NCBI GenBank assembly: GCA_027924645.1
Contig: BSBN01000297.1
Span: 8,556,001-8,620,000, forward strand
Reading direction: 5' to 3'
Source: Cunninghamia lanceolata
Lineage: Eukaryota; Streptophyta; Pinopsida; Cupressales; Cupressaceae
DNA: 64,000 nt
Both the position numbers and the translations under genes were made by a program. This document shows, one piece after another, positions 12,280 through 24,008 of this stretch (its first letter is position 1; every line of letters starts with the position of its first letter). The notes beneath the pieces were generated by a model that ran no database searches, was not told the DNA's origin, and saw only the letters and a program-made list of their open reading frames with translations.

Positions 12280-15173
12280 AACAAGTCTCTTAATGTTTTA
12301 CATGTTCTTCAAAAGACATGCAATGTTACAATGATCCTTTTCATCTCAATTTCTTTCAACATCCCCATAATATTGGATCATTCCTGTCCCCTCATATATG
12401 GAGTCACACCTTCATAGCATAACTATATTAATAAAGCAACTATAAACTCTTTGACCTATGCACATGATTCATTATAACCATAGATTTATTCTAAATCTTC
12501 TCATGCACTACTAGATAAAACTTATGACTTATCACCATAATCTCATCTTCATACTTGTTGGCATGAAGTTCCTTGAAAACCATTTGGATAGGGGTTACTA
12601 AACTTGGTCTCTGGTTGAAAAGAGGGGGACCAAATCTCATGGTATAGAAGATGGCATCAATGAGGTATCAAACGATATAAAACTCCCCTCTAGCTTGAGC
12701 TCTTGAGAATTGCTACTTCAAGGTAGCTAAAATCATGTCATCGTAGTTTGGAACTTCTTTCTCCAAAATCATGTGCAACAAAGGTACCTATTATCACTTG
12801 AACCTACACCTTTGTTGAACCTGGTTCAACAATTCAAGATACCATTGGGATGACTTCAAGGTGTGGGACCTTGCTATTTGAAGCTAAACCTTCAGATGAA
12901 AGGTTGGTTCCCTATCTGTAATAAGTTTTCAGATGTGAAACTAATCCTATCATATTCTATCATTCATTAATGGAAAAAGGGGAAAAAGGAAATAACTGGA
13001 AAAACATATAGTAATACACCAAATTTAGTTTGGAAAGCTCCTAGATCATTTTTTATGCATAAAATGATCTCACAACAACTGATATGTACACTTAATGCTC
13101 ATAAAACTTTGTAGAGGTTAAGAAATAGAGCTAAAATCACAAGGAACTGATGATTCACAATATAAACTCATACTATTTCAATGATACACAATACAAAAGA
13201 TATGATAAAGGTAGACAAAATCAGTATTTTATTGATCATAGAGGTAATACAGCTAATACAGAGTTCCAAACTTACAAATTCTCTTCTCCCAATTAGAGAA
13301 TAATAATATCCTTTTTTTATTACAAGGCATATCTATGTAGATAGAACATGTTTGAGAGAATATAGGGGTCTTGTTTGTGGAGAAATGAATACAAACCTCT
13401 CTGGGGCACTGAGAAGACTTGATTCCTTGTTTTCCTCCTTCAAAAGACTCCGTCATGGCATGGAAGAAGATGGTGGTTGAATTTTCCAATTGGAAGGCTT
13501 GAAAGTGCTCCTAAGAAGGCTCAAATAACTACCTCCACTCTCCAAGACAAATGCATGATGGTGAAGTGCTACTATAACTACTCTTACTAGTCATTACTCC
13601 TTCCAAAATTACCCTTTGCATAATCATAGGGCATTTTCTTTATGATTTTGATCAGACCTAATCCCTTGAGGGTGTGGGATAAAGGTTTTCCATCAATATG
13701 GACTCTTAAATGCATCATTGATGACTACTCTATGCCTTCCAACCAACTTATATTGCATTGAGCACTCCTGTAGGGGGTCTTGACATGCTTTACAAGTCTA
13801 ACTAGGCCTTAAAAATGATCATTCATTCCATTGAGAAGATGGAGAAGTCCTATCATACTCAAGCTAGAGAGTTTAAATACACAATGTGTATTTCAACACT
13901 AGCCCCTAGATATAGTTTGACCCTTCTTCTGCCTTGCTAGAGTTTGATAGCTCTTATATGCTCTTAGGAACTCTTGCAAGGATCATGAACAATCCTGATC
14001 AATCTTCACAATACCAAGAAGAGCCTCCACACCTTGAAAATGTAGTGGTAATCTTGCACAACCTCATAAAACCTCATAACACTTTAACAATTTTGTACCC
14101 TTTTGTGTACACTCTACCTTCATTTGGTTCCTCTTTGATAACCAAATCCACCTTCCAACCACTTCAAAAAAATTCATAGGACTACATGTACCTTCATTGA
14201 CTTGTAAAGGGCATTCCAAGCCTCAATAGTGTTTAATGGTACTACACTAACCTCTTCAAAAGTTAGACACATCCATGGCTCCATAGTGAAGGGTATAGAC
14301 CTAAACGAAGAGTACAGGTCTCAAAAGACTTGACAAACCTTAGGAAGACTTGATATGTCTTTATACCTTTTAACATATCCTTATAGGTGTTAATATACCT
14401 ATAGGATTATTGACAGTCCTAAGATTGGATGACATAGTGTCTCTTAGGATCTCACAAAATATTTGATTGACCTCCTTTTAGTTCAAACTTCATATCTCTA
14501 TTCCAACATAAAGATATTTACAAAACTCTAAATTTGTATGTAAATCTTAACATTGGGTATATGATGGAGTCTTTTGAGGTTGTAATAGAGCTTTCCTATA
14601 TGGTGGAGACCATGCTAAGTTATGCAAGATTGTATATGTTTTGGGGTAGTTTAACAATGCTTGTAAGGAACTTGATAGTCCTCAAACTCTCTACAGTGGC
14701 TTTACTAACCTTAAACCTTCTCAGGGCTTCATGAGAGTTTACAAAAGGGTATTCAAGACCCCCTAAGACTTTTACAGACTTGGTCAATTGTTGGACAATC
14801 TTGGACAACATGATTGTGCAGGTTTTCAAGCCTATTGACAGGACTCATGGTTTATACAATCACCTAAACAAATGTATGTAGGGACATCTAAGATACAAGG
14901 TAAAGCCATAAAACTTCCCTTCACAACATTGGTGAATTGAGATAGGTTGATGGGTGTTGTTCCTCCTTTTATGGATGTGAACATCCAATGTACACCTTGC
15001 ACTCTTGAAGGGACTCCTAGTAGCTAATAGAGATGTCTCATCCACCTACACAGTTTGTAGAATCATCATCAAGATGGCCACACGTGCTCCCAATATTGTT
15101 CACAACCTTGAGATACTATGTTGACCTTGCTAATAATCATAAAACTCTCACATCATAACAAGTCTCTTAATGT

Positions 15174-16212
15174 CTAATATGCCTTTGAGCTCCTCAACCC
15201 CTATCCAGAGCCCTCAAGTTTCTAAGGGCATTTCCCATTCTAAGTCCCGTTCCAAGAGCCGCACTCTGCGGGCCCCTGTTCAGGTTGGTGGGGAGAGTTC
15301 TCATGGGAGGTCCATAGAGGAAGCGACAGAGGGCCTATGCAATTTAAAGAGTAACTCCGCTAAACATGGTAGTAAGAAACACAAAAGAGAGACTCTAGAC
15401 CAGAGTAAAGGTGCTGGGAAGATTCACAACAGAAGTGACATGAAGAGTGGGAAGGTTGAACAACTAACTCAGGAGAGGTTGGATAGAGAGGAGAAGCAGG
15501 TCAGAGAGGAGACTAGGGTGGAGAAAGAAAGAGTAGTTCATAAACATGGCAATGCTAGGATTTCAAGCATAAGGAGATCCTCCAGACTAGCTAGGGATAA
15601 ACCCCAATTTGTGAAGATTGTCTATTACTCGTCCAACTCGGAGTAGGAAGTCTTAGTGAAGAAGGAGGAAATTAAAAATGAGGAGCCTACCCTGGTTCAG
15701 GATAATGAAGGTACTAGCCACTTTGATTCCATGAATAACTCCTACTATGACACAAATGATGAAGACACAGAGATTTTGGAGACATCAGACAAAGAGGTTA
15801 TGAGTGCCAAGATGGAGCTAGACAACAGGAGGTTGGAGGAGCTAGCAGGAGTCAAGACTCAACTTGTTGTCGTGGAGACCAAAATGAAGGTTTTAATCAA
15901 TCTGCTGTTGAAGGCTTCACACAGGGCTACTGCTGCATTTTTGGTGTTGCATGAGGATCAGGTCAAGGGAGAGGAGTCACTGTTGGATAATAAGGAAAAT
16001 TTGTTTGATTTGCTCAATGAGGACTAGAAGGATCTCCTTAGCTAGCTTTTTTATCTTATGTTTTAACTCTCAAACTTTGTTTTTTGTGGATATGCTATTA
16101 AACTGCTATTAGTCCATTGTTCTGTGGCTTTTTGAGGCTCTGTGCCTATTTTTCTACTTGTTGGCTTTGTTATTGGGATTTGCACGTGGGTTTGTAGCTT
16201 AATATTATCAAA
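15174..16212 (+). mobile_element. Retroposed insert, copy B (5'-truncated non-LTR type)
   Basis: A 1,039-bp insert between 17-bp direct repeats AACAAGTCTCTTAATGT (15,157-15,173 and 16,213-16,229), both perfect. The apparent start codon at 15,170 is in the target duplication, so coding begins mid-gene: the insert is 5'-truncated. After the ORF stop (16,027) come about 185 bp of T/G-rich untranslated sequence and a short A-rich end. Either a LINE fragment carrying ORF1 or a processed pseudogene. Confidence 0.78.
15176..16027 (+). pseudogene. Basic, coiled-coil-like protein with an RSSRLA motif, unknown
   Basis: One frame of about 283 codons with a single internal TAG (15,644-15,646). Order: Ser/Pro-rich start (PLSSSTPIQSPQVSKG), an Arg/Ser stretch (SKSRSKSRTLRAP), a Lys/Glu-rich helix (RLDREEKQVREETRVEKERV), the basic motif RRSSRLARDKPQF, an acidic segment (NEEPTLVQDNEG, YYDTNDEDTEIL), and a helical C-terminus (KMKVLINLLLKASHRA...LFDLLNED). 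Copy A has CAG at the TAG position, so the break came from a C-to-T change. Features suit a nucleic-acid-binding, self-associating protein such as a LINE ORF1 tail; this is inference and I do not recognise the family. Confidence 0.5.
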
Positions 16213-16391
16213 AACAAGTCTCTTAATGTTTTACATGTTCTTCAAAAGACATGCAATGTTACAATGATCCTTTTCATCTCAATTTCTTTCAACATCCCTA
16301 TAATATTGGATCATTCTTGTCCCCTCATATGTGGAGTCACACCTTCATAGCATAACTATATTAATAAAGCAAATATAAACCCTTTGACATA

Positions 16392-17949
16392 CCTGTAGGT
16401 GGCAATGATGACCTTGAAACTAGTTTAGACTGTCACCATTACACTTCAAAAACTCTATCTCTACAATATTTCTACATTCTTGAAAGGTCTTCAACATGCT
16501 TATACAAGTCCTTAGTCTCTTTCCTGGCATGACTTGGTACAAACCCTTCATCTTCTCACATAACTTCATCCTTGAACCCTGAGCAATCATGTCAATATCA
16601 ACAACCTTCAAACAAAATAGTCTCCCTCTCTTATATCACTTCCACCAAGCACTGCTCTTCTCATTGGTTGTAAACCTCTTGGACCTTTCTATGAGGCTTA
16701 GAAACCATTGATAGAACTTATAAGGTCATGCATATTTCTACAAGTTCCCTGAAACAAGATTTCCATATATATTATATAGGTTTGAGTGTACCCTTTGATA
16801 TCATGGGGGTTTTGAAAACTTGTATGTACTTCTTAAACTTCTCTTCACAAACCATACAACGATTTCACACTCTTATGATACCCACAATCTTTGCATTCAA
16901 CTGAGGGCACTTCATAAGGCTTTCATGGGTTGATAGTTTTCAAACACCTCTATAGGCCCCTCACAAGGTCTTAGCACCTATAGATGCTATCAATGGACCT
17001 CCACACTACTATTATAGTTCTACATCATTATTCCTTTGTCACAAGGAGTTCTTAGTGTCTTCATAGGATTAGAAAGGGTGGTACAGGGCTACAAAAGGTT
17101 GTTGAGATCTCTTGACATGTTCATAGTGCTGCATGGGACTCTTTGGTTTAGATTTTCTCAATAGTATTCACTGTAACACATCCCCTGAATGCAAATGAAT
17201 CATCATTATATGATATAGGATACTTCATCATGACTATTTTATCATATTCAACAACTTTAAAATCATTATGAAACCATAAAAACTACCATGAACCCAATGA
17301 GATACCTATGAACTTGGGAACATTAAAATCCACGTGCATAATCTTGGATGGGGGCATACACTGAATTTCAAGAGTTGTATGAGTCTTCTTACACCCTTAT
17401 CACTCCATCCTTAGTGAATAATCTTGAATGCCTCCCTTGAATCCAAGCTTCAAGGGTTTGAAACATACAATCTACCTAGGTATTGAAATACACAATGTAT
17501 ATTTCAACGATAGGCTTGAGACAAGGTTTTCTTAGTTCTTCACCCTCTTTGTTCTGTCTTCACGAAGTTTTGGGAGGTTTGATCTTCTGGTATACTTTCC
17601 CCATGAACTAGAGCAACCTGCAATTAGTAAAAACCCTAAACATTAACCAAACTAAGAGAAAACCTAACCCTAAACTCAAGACTCTTCTCAAAGACTTGAC
17701 TTTTTTTTAAAAAGAGACTCCCTCCAATGCATGTACACAAGATTATTTTTTGGAAATTTTAAGGTTTATGGACCCCTTTTGACTTCTAAAAGATAAATAG
17801 TCATGACCAAAACTAACATATTTTTCATTTTTAACATTACAAAATTACTTCAAAATCTTTCAAAGACATTTTGGGACCCTTAGAAAGACTCACAAGACTA
17901 TTTGAATTTAGAAAACTCAAATTAGTTAACAGTACCCATGAAGCATTCA
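16392..17949. other. No gene recognised
   Basis: Contains short ORFs only. A motif close to ACACAATGTGTATTTCAACACTAG at 9,990 and 13,880 in the duplicated unit recurs in degenerate form at about 17,490, so this stretch may descend from the same ancient repeat family. Confidence 0.35.
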
Positions 17950-18680
17950 AGTATGTGGAATCTTTGTGTACACAAAATTACACATTAATATTAGAGAACC
18001 CTTAAAATATCCAAAAAATAAATTAATGGAATACTCAACAATCTTGTTATGTCTAGGTAAATCGACCCTGGGATCTACTCTTTGCAATATATCATCAATA
18101 TCATTTTCTTGTATCCATTGCTTTGTAACTAAAGCATCATACCAAAGTGTAGGTTCTGGTAAATGCAACTTATCCTTGAACACTTTTGGACTTATCATTA
18201 TGATGGGCTCCTTGCCCATAATACAAATGGCATCTTCCTCAATGGTGCAACAGGCAAAAATTTATGCTAGCAGGTCCTAGCATGGTAATTCATTGAATTT
18301 TCTAGCAGCCCTATGTAAACATGAAACCCTGATTCTACCAGATATTATGACTTTTCCTTCATCCTTAGGTGAATTCTTTAAAAATGGTATAATGCATTGA
18401 AATTCAATTTCTTGTGCATGTATTACAATGTATCCATATACTTAGTTGGTCTAGTTGCCATGCCTAATCTTTCTATTTAAACATAGCTCTACAAATGCTT
18501 CCAATGTCCATTGTAGCTTTATTCTTTGCATAAGATCCAATATCATGTAAACCTTGATGCAAATGCATTGAGACTCTTATAGAAACAATATAATTGCTAG
18601 GTTCTGTGTTCTCTGAAATGTGACTCAAGCAGAATGTGAATGAGTCATCCCCGATGTCACACATGAATCCCTCTCCTTGC
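17950..18680 (-). pseudogene. Unknown protein remnant with glutamine-to-stop decay
   Basis: Reading the minus strand from about 18,680: GEGFMCDIGDDSFTFCLSHI, IVSIRVSMHLHQGLHDIGSY, a frameshifted junction near 18,470, then HAQEIEFQCIIPFLKNSPKD, GKVIISGRIRVSCLHRAARK, FNELPC, TAG, DLLA, TAA, IFACCTIEEDAICIMGKEPI, ISPKVFKDKLHLPEPTLWYD, ending GYFKGSLI. About 235 codons, clearly coding in character. Both internal stops sit where Gln would fit. The motif SP.VFKD.LHLPE is reminiscent of uncharacterised plant retroelement proteins, but I cannot name a family and it does not align convincingly with the ORF at 60,933. Confidence 0.5.
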
Positions 18681-19239
18681 TATGGGGAACCTCCCAGTCA
18701 CTCCCACTCTCGTGGCAAAATCTGATCGAGTGGAGGCGAGACTTGGGGTGGTTCTATTTGTGGGGAAGCAAAACTTTGTAGAGGGTGGTTGGTCGGTCTG
18801 TGGGCCCAATGTGGATTGATGCTTAATGAGCTCTTTCTAGTGTTGTTGTGGTGGAGATAATTATATGACCTAGAGGGTCACTAATCCTATGTCTCCCATT
18901 AGGATTTATTAGGTTCCAATGTCTAGTGGGTAGACTATTGATGAGCCTCAAGTGTTGTAACCTATCCTTGTTCATTTGAATGTGTTGTCATATGATATCT
19001 ATCTATTAAAAGATCCTAAGAGTGTGTTCTTTCTCTTCTATGGTTTGTTGTGTGTTGTGGTGTTGGATGGATTTCATCTATCTCTTCAAGAATAGTCCTT
19101 ATCCAATTTCCTCTAATCCTTGGGCAAATTGAATGCTTGGGAGAGAGTTTGTTGACTAAGCATTGGCCTAGTTTGACTTTTGTTGACTTTGACTTGAGGT
19201 CAAAGGTTTGTTTCACTTTTAATTGAAAATTTGAATGTG
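18681..19239. other. No gene recognised
   Basis: No ORF with a recognisable motif; a GC-richer patch at 18,660-18,830 separates the unknown remnant from the LTR-like block. Confidence 0.3.
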
Positions 19240-21191
19240 AAATGTACCTTGTGATGGAATCAGGGGTTTAATCTTGTTCAATATGAATTGTACCTTGTGA
19301 TGAAATCGAGGGTTTAGTTTTCCTAAGTTTACTAATATTTTTTATCTTTTTGTATAAATGCAAAACACTTTTGGTTCCTTTTTCAATTTGAATATAAAAG
19401 TGATCTAATTAACTAAGAATTGAAATATTAATGCAATTACCATGAATTTTCCCAAATGCAATCTAAACTATGTTTTAATGTTTTTCGAGACGATTTTGAA
19501 TCTAATCTAGAAATGAAAATACTTTAATGAAATTGTAATCTATGAATTGTAAGGAATCTACCCTAAATAATGTTATTTCAAACAAATCTAAACAAGTCAT
19601 ATCAAGGAAATAGCAATGCAAATATTACCTCTCTAAGAGCAAATTTGTGATTTAATTAACTATGAAAGCATGAAAAACCTGGATTCTCTTTGGCGCATGA
19701 GCCTAACATATCCTCATAAGTCCTTGTGGAAACCTCCTTTCCTTTACAGTAGCAAGGAACTCCTCTTGGCAATAGGGATGAAGTAGCAATTGATTGAAAA
19801 TGGGATTGAGCTTTGAAAGATATGATAAATTGATGTATTGAAGCTAATGAGGCACTATGGCTTGGCTTTTTCGAAAGCAATTTGTGAGCGTAATGACACT
19901 ATTGAAGCTTTTGAAAGATTTAAAACTAAACTATGAAAACAAAAGGCTCATAAGTCCTATGAAGAGAATAGCATGCTATGGAGAACAAAAGCAAAGCTGG
20001 GCATAAGTCTGCAACAATGAATTTGCCTCCTAAGGAAAAGCTTTAAAGCTTTGTAAAAACTAAAGAAATAAACAAAAGGACTCAAAGGCCTATGAAGAAG
20101 ATTGAAAAAGATTGTAAAGATGAGAAGCACATTCTCAAACCTGAGAAATAATGACGAGGTGAGGGATATTTATAGCTTAGAGAGGAACATCAAAGGTGGA
20201 GGTGATTGAAGAGTTTAACTCAATTGATTGATGAGTTAACATGATTGATTAGAGAGTGAACATGCTTGATTAGGGAGTGAATCAGGCATGAAAGCTTATC
20301 ACTTAAGGAGGGAAGGAGTTAGCATGCGATTGATTAAGAGATGAGAAGAATTGATTTGGTGTTAAAATGGAGTGATTGGGTCTTGAATCGGTCAAGCAAA
20401 GTTGATGATCAGTTAGGGAAGGTGACTCACGCAATCAGAGCTCAATTTGGAGAAAATTTGGGCTTGAACTAAAGAGAAACTCATGTGTTAAAAAATGACT
20501 AGGTCACCCAGTTTAGCAGGACAGGTCACCCATGGAGATCTTGGGTTGCCCCCTTGGGAGATTTAGGGTCACCTAAGAAGATTTAGAAGACAAAAGGGGC
20601 AACCCAAAAAGATACTGTTCTATAAGTGATTTTGGGGGTTAAGAATGGTCAGACGGGGCTAAACATGATCTCAAGACCCAGAGATTGATTGAAGGACTTG
20701 AAGAGAGTGAGTCACCTAGTTTAGTAGGGTAGGTCACCTAGGGAGATCCTAGGTTGCCCAGGGGGAGATTCAAGGTCACCTAGAGAGTTTTGTAAATAAC
20801 AAGGGGCAACCTAGAAAGGAAGAACAAAGAGACAAAATTGAAGATGGGGAATGATTTGGGAGGTCAATTAGAGGCCTTTGTAAGGTTGAAATGGAAGAAG
20901 AGGGCCTAGGGAAAGTGAATTTCCCATCTTATGTTGTTGGAGGGTCAAATTGACAAGGTTAGAAATCAACAAAAATTACTTGTCGACAAATGCAAAATGG
21001 GGAAGATGCAGGACCTTACAAGGTTAGCTAGGGGACAGGGGAGACACAAACAAGGTGAAGAAATTTGATCCATGTGTCGCCAAGAAGAATGCTGCTAAGA
21101 GGTCATAATTACATGCTTACATGTATGTGATTAGGACTACAATTCATCATTGGATTACCATGTACGCCCATGCACTTTTTTAGTGTTTACA
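19240..21191 (-). repeat. Degenerate LTR-like block, probably minus strand
   Basis: The right end reads ...TTTTTAGTGTTTACA (to 21,191), like the terminus TTTTAGGTGTATACA of the LTRs at 30,903 and 45,797. Read on the minus strand it would start TGTAAACACTAAAA. A minus-strand TATA-like CTATAAATAT lies near 20,165-20,175 and an imperfect internal tandem repeat at 20,505-20,825 would fall in the U3. The left boundary is uncertain, no target-site duplication was found and no partner LTR is in the window, so a solo LTR or old fragment is the best reading. Confidence 0.3.
20505..20825. repeat. Imperfect tandem repeat, ~200-bp period
   Basis: Two blocks share the order GTCACC(C/T)AGTTTAG(C/T)AGG, AGGTCACC, GGAGATC(T/C)T, GGTTGCCC, GGTCACCTA and GGGGCAACC(C/T)A: about 20,505-20,605 and 20,708-20,820. 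The internal GGTCACC and GGGCAACC words repeat in both. It has the look of duplicated U3 enhancer-like units. Confidence 0.6.
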
Positions 21192-23329
21192 GGTTCATTA
21201 AATCCCACTAATCACCACTCAAATAAATAGAATTCAAGAAGTCTTATTGGGATTTTGAATCATTAATGCAACACGGATAAACAATACATTCCTAAATTTG
21301 GATGACCTCTAACATTAATAAAAAATAAATTAATTGCATCACCATTGTTAATTCAATTTTCCTAACCATGCGTTCTCTAATTTCCACAAGAGATTTTATT
21401 AAAATTTCAAATAAATGTCATGCATTCATACTTGCCTTTCTTCTTAATTTTTAAAACTCAAAGTTTTAAATGTTCATATTGATGGCTAGACCAAATTTTT
21501 TATAAATCATGTAAGACAAGGCGTTGGATCCATTACTACCCTAGATTTCAAATGTTCACATTTTTAGATGTGACAATGTGAGTAAATTAGACATTGATTT
21601 ATCTCAAGTCTAGTAAATAGTTTAGTCTTCAAGGCTTAGGCATGCAAATATAAGGCTCCCTCATGTTCCTTTTGAGAAGGATTTTAGGTTTTGGGAATTC
21701 CTTGTGTAGTGTACAAATTTGGATTTGGATGCGAGCGTCCTATTAGACAAGATATTATAAAATTCTTGAGTTTAGGCATTTTATTTAATTTATATTTATA
21801 TTTTAAAACATGGATGCTATCCAACTATTTAATCAGACCATGCCTATAATGTCCAATAATAACATAGATGTGAAATCTTTAGAAAGATTAGATGTGAGAT
21901 TACATTTAAATTTCAAATTTAACTAGTTTGAGTCTAGAAATTTTTGAGGGAAGGTTTATGATGGGACATATTTGTATTCATGGTGGATTTGAAATGATGG
22001 GTAAATGATACTACACAAGGCCTTTTGATTCAGCACAACTCTTCAAATTTGAAAGATTTCGGATATCAGATGTGATACTCATTATGAATTTTAACTTATA
22101 ATAGGCTCGAGTCTAATCCCTTTTCTAAAAGAGTTATTGATGTACACGTGCTTTGACATGTCATAGACTTGAACCTATGGACAATAATATTCAATGCAGT
22201 AACTTTTATCTAAGTAACTCTTGGACTTGAAATCTTTAGGATATCAAATTCAAGCCCAAATATATTCTAATTTAAACAAGGCTTAGGTTTAATAATAGAA
22301 TAAATTTAGCTTGATTAATGGATCAATCATGATGGAATATAAAACATAAAATAAACATAGAAGCTACATGATACAAATGTAGACCAATGAAAATAAAAGG
22401 TGGCAACCACTAATTGTATTGACATGATTCATATAGGAACTCAATCCTACCCCTTAGTGAGGAGTATCTACAGAAAACCTCAATTTAGAATTAGATGTGT
22501 TGTTCGAGGGGCAGAAATTCCCAAACCAAAACAACAAATTAAAACAAGGAACTTGTGGACTTTCCTACTTACCAAATGGATTCAAATTTGTCATTGAAAA
22601 TAATCCATTTTTAGATTGATAATTCAGAATTAGTATCATGATGAAATGTTTACAACTAGGCTAATCATTGAAAGAGATTGAAACTTGTTTAAGATTAAAA
22701 CACATCTATCTAATTTCTAAATTGATCATGAAATTATTGTAACCTTGTGTGTGTAATGAAGTCTATTTCCTTCTAGAATTTGTTCAAGCTATTAAGCTAT
22801 AACTTTGATTATCAAACTATGTGGTTTTGGTAGTTTTACTCTTTACTTGGACATTGCTTTGCTACTAGCTAGGTGTCCATAGCCCCAACAAAGTTATCAC
22901 TAGTTCCACTCTCTACACAACTCTGCTACCAACTAAGCATCCATAGCCCCAATAGAGATACCCCAATCACCCAAAACTAAGTTTTCACTTTCTTTATTAT
23001 GATAAGGATAACAAAGATTGAATTTTATTTATTTTTTCTATATGATGAATTTGATAACTCCTAGACTTAAAAAATCCAAGTTGGATTGGGAACCACTTAT
23101 TGTAAAGAAAGCAAAAGTTGCCTTTAGATTTTTCATTTGATAACTAGACTATATTGAAAAAGCCCAAAAAAACCAAGACATTTAATATAAGAATTGTGGT
23201 AGGCCACATATTAACTTTTTATCAATTTAATAATCATCTAGAAACATTTTTTTCATAGATAAATTTAATCCTAACCATTATTTTGATAGGTTGTTAAAAC
23301 TTCTCATCCCATACACATCTCATGACAGG
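21192..23329. other. No gene recognised
   Basis: AT-rich. Two short direct repeats: ACTAGCTAGGTGTCCATAGCCCC against AACTAAGCATCCATAGCCCC (22,860-22,950), and AGGTTGTTAAAACTTCTCAT at 23,288-23,307 and 23,327-23,346. Expected N-terminal coding sequence for the ORF family starting at 23,330 is not recognisable here; faint similarity may reach back to about 23,250. Confidence 0.35.
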
Positions 23330-24008
23330 TTGTTAAAACTTCTCATGCAAACAATCTCAAAGGTTCCCAAGACACTTTTAAGGAGTGATTTTTAGATATA
23401 GATAAGTGATATGGTGACATTGTTGAGTAGAATAATGGTCTTTCCTTATGCCTCAACCTTCACTCCTGGGATGTTCAAATTCATCCATAGTATTCTTGAG
23501 AGCAAGAAGATGATTCACCGGGCTTAACTTATTAGTGATAATTTGCATGCACAATTGACAAAGGTTGATGATACCAAGAGGTTCTACATGACCTCTTATT
23601 TAGTACATTATTTGGCAAGAATGATCATCTCTCATAGATTGACAAATAGAGGAGCAATAGGATCAACTCCGAGACAGTTTAAAGTTTTTTATTACTAGCC
23701 ACAACTCTAGCTAAAGAATTTATTAATTCATTACAAGAGGGTAAATGATACATTTACCATGTACATAGTAAGGACTCTAGAAGGACATTTGACTCAAAGG
23801 TTATCTCTAGATGCAACGAATATGATCAAATAATATGGAAACTAGTTCATCTAGTTCCCTAAATTCACCCACATTAGAGTGGAGGGATTCACAGGTCCTC
23901 CCTACAGGCTACCTAAGTGTCCAACTGATAAGACAGTGTTATTAAAATTGATAAGCCACCTTTGTGAGACAAACAAAGACCTTGGAGAGAAGCATAAGGC
24001 AAGGGTCC
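23330..24008 (+). pseudogene. Uncharacterised retroelement ORF family, copy 1, 5' part
   Basis: In one frame: SKVPKTLLRSDF, MVTLLSRIMVFPYASTFTPG, KRFYMTSYLVHYLARMIISH, YKRVNDTFTMYIVRTLEGHL, FPKFTHIRVEGFTGPPYRLP, TDKTVLLKLISHLCETNKDL. It aligns along its length with 61,430-62,050 (shared FYMTSY, VNDAFxMxxVRT, IRxEGFxGxPxxLPKxPTD). Internal stops are TAA/TAG where Gln is expected; no frameshift from 23,411 to 24,008. The ORF is cut at 24,008 by the 30.7-kb Ty3/gypsy insertion and resumes at 54,703. It resembles long uncharacterised gymnosperm proteins from memory; function unknown. Confidence 0.75.
24004..24008. repeat. Target-site duplication of the 24,009 element, left
   Basis: GGTCC here faces TGTCT at 54,698-54,702. 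Three of five bases agree, which fits two later substitutions after an old insertion. Joining 24,008 to 54,703 restores GTC CAG TTC (V Q F) in the interrupted ORF, so this left copy appears to be the ancestral one. Confidence 0.6.

Larger units (their letters stand above)
8541..12459. repeat. Tandem duplication, copy A (3.9 kb)
   Basis: Everything from 8,541 recurs in order from 12,460. Both copies begin GCACATGATTCATTATAACC and end ...TTAATAAAGCAA(C/A)TATAAAC(T/C)CTTTGAC. In the first few hundred bases I count about 5% differences, mostly transitions, plus small indels. The copies abut directly, without TG...CA ends, internal region or primer-binding site, so this is a segmental tandem duplication rather than an LTR pair. 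The unit carries a retroposed insert (11,284-12,279) and otherwise only AT-rich DNA without recognisable genes. Confidence 0.9.
12460..16391. repeat. Tandem duplication, copy B (3.9 kb)
   Basis: Second copy of the unit described at 8,541. It is slightly longer, mainly because of the 40-bp segment missing from A within the retroposed insert. The right boundary is near CCCTTTGAC (about 16,378-16,391); the sequence afterwards has no partner in copy A. The junction with A reads CTCTTTGACCTATGCACATG, joining right-end and left-end sequence. Confidence 0.88.

Noticed and set aside
8541..16391. The 3.9-kb pair as two LTRs
   Set aside because: The copies touch directly, have no TG/CA termini, no internal domain, primer site or polypurine tract, and no flanking 5-bp duplication.
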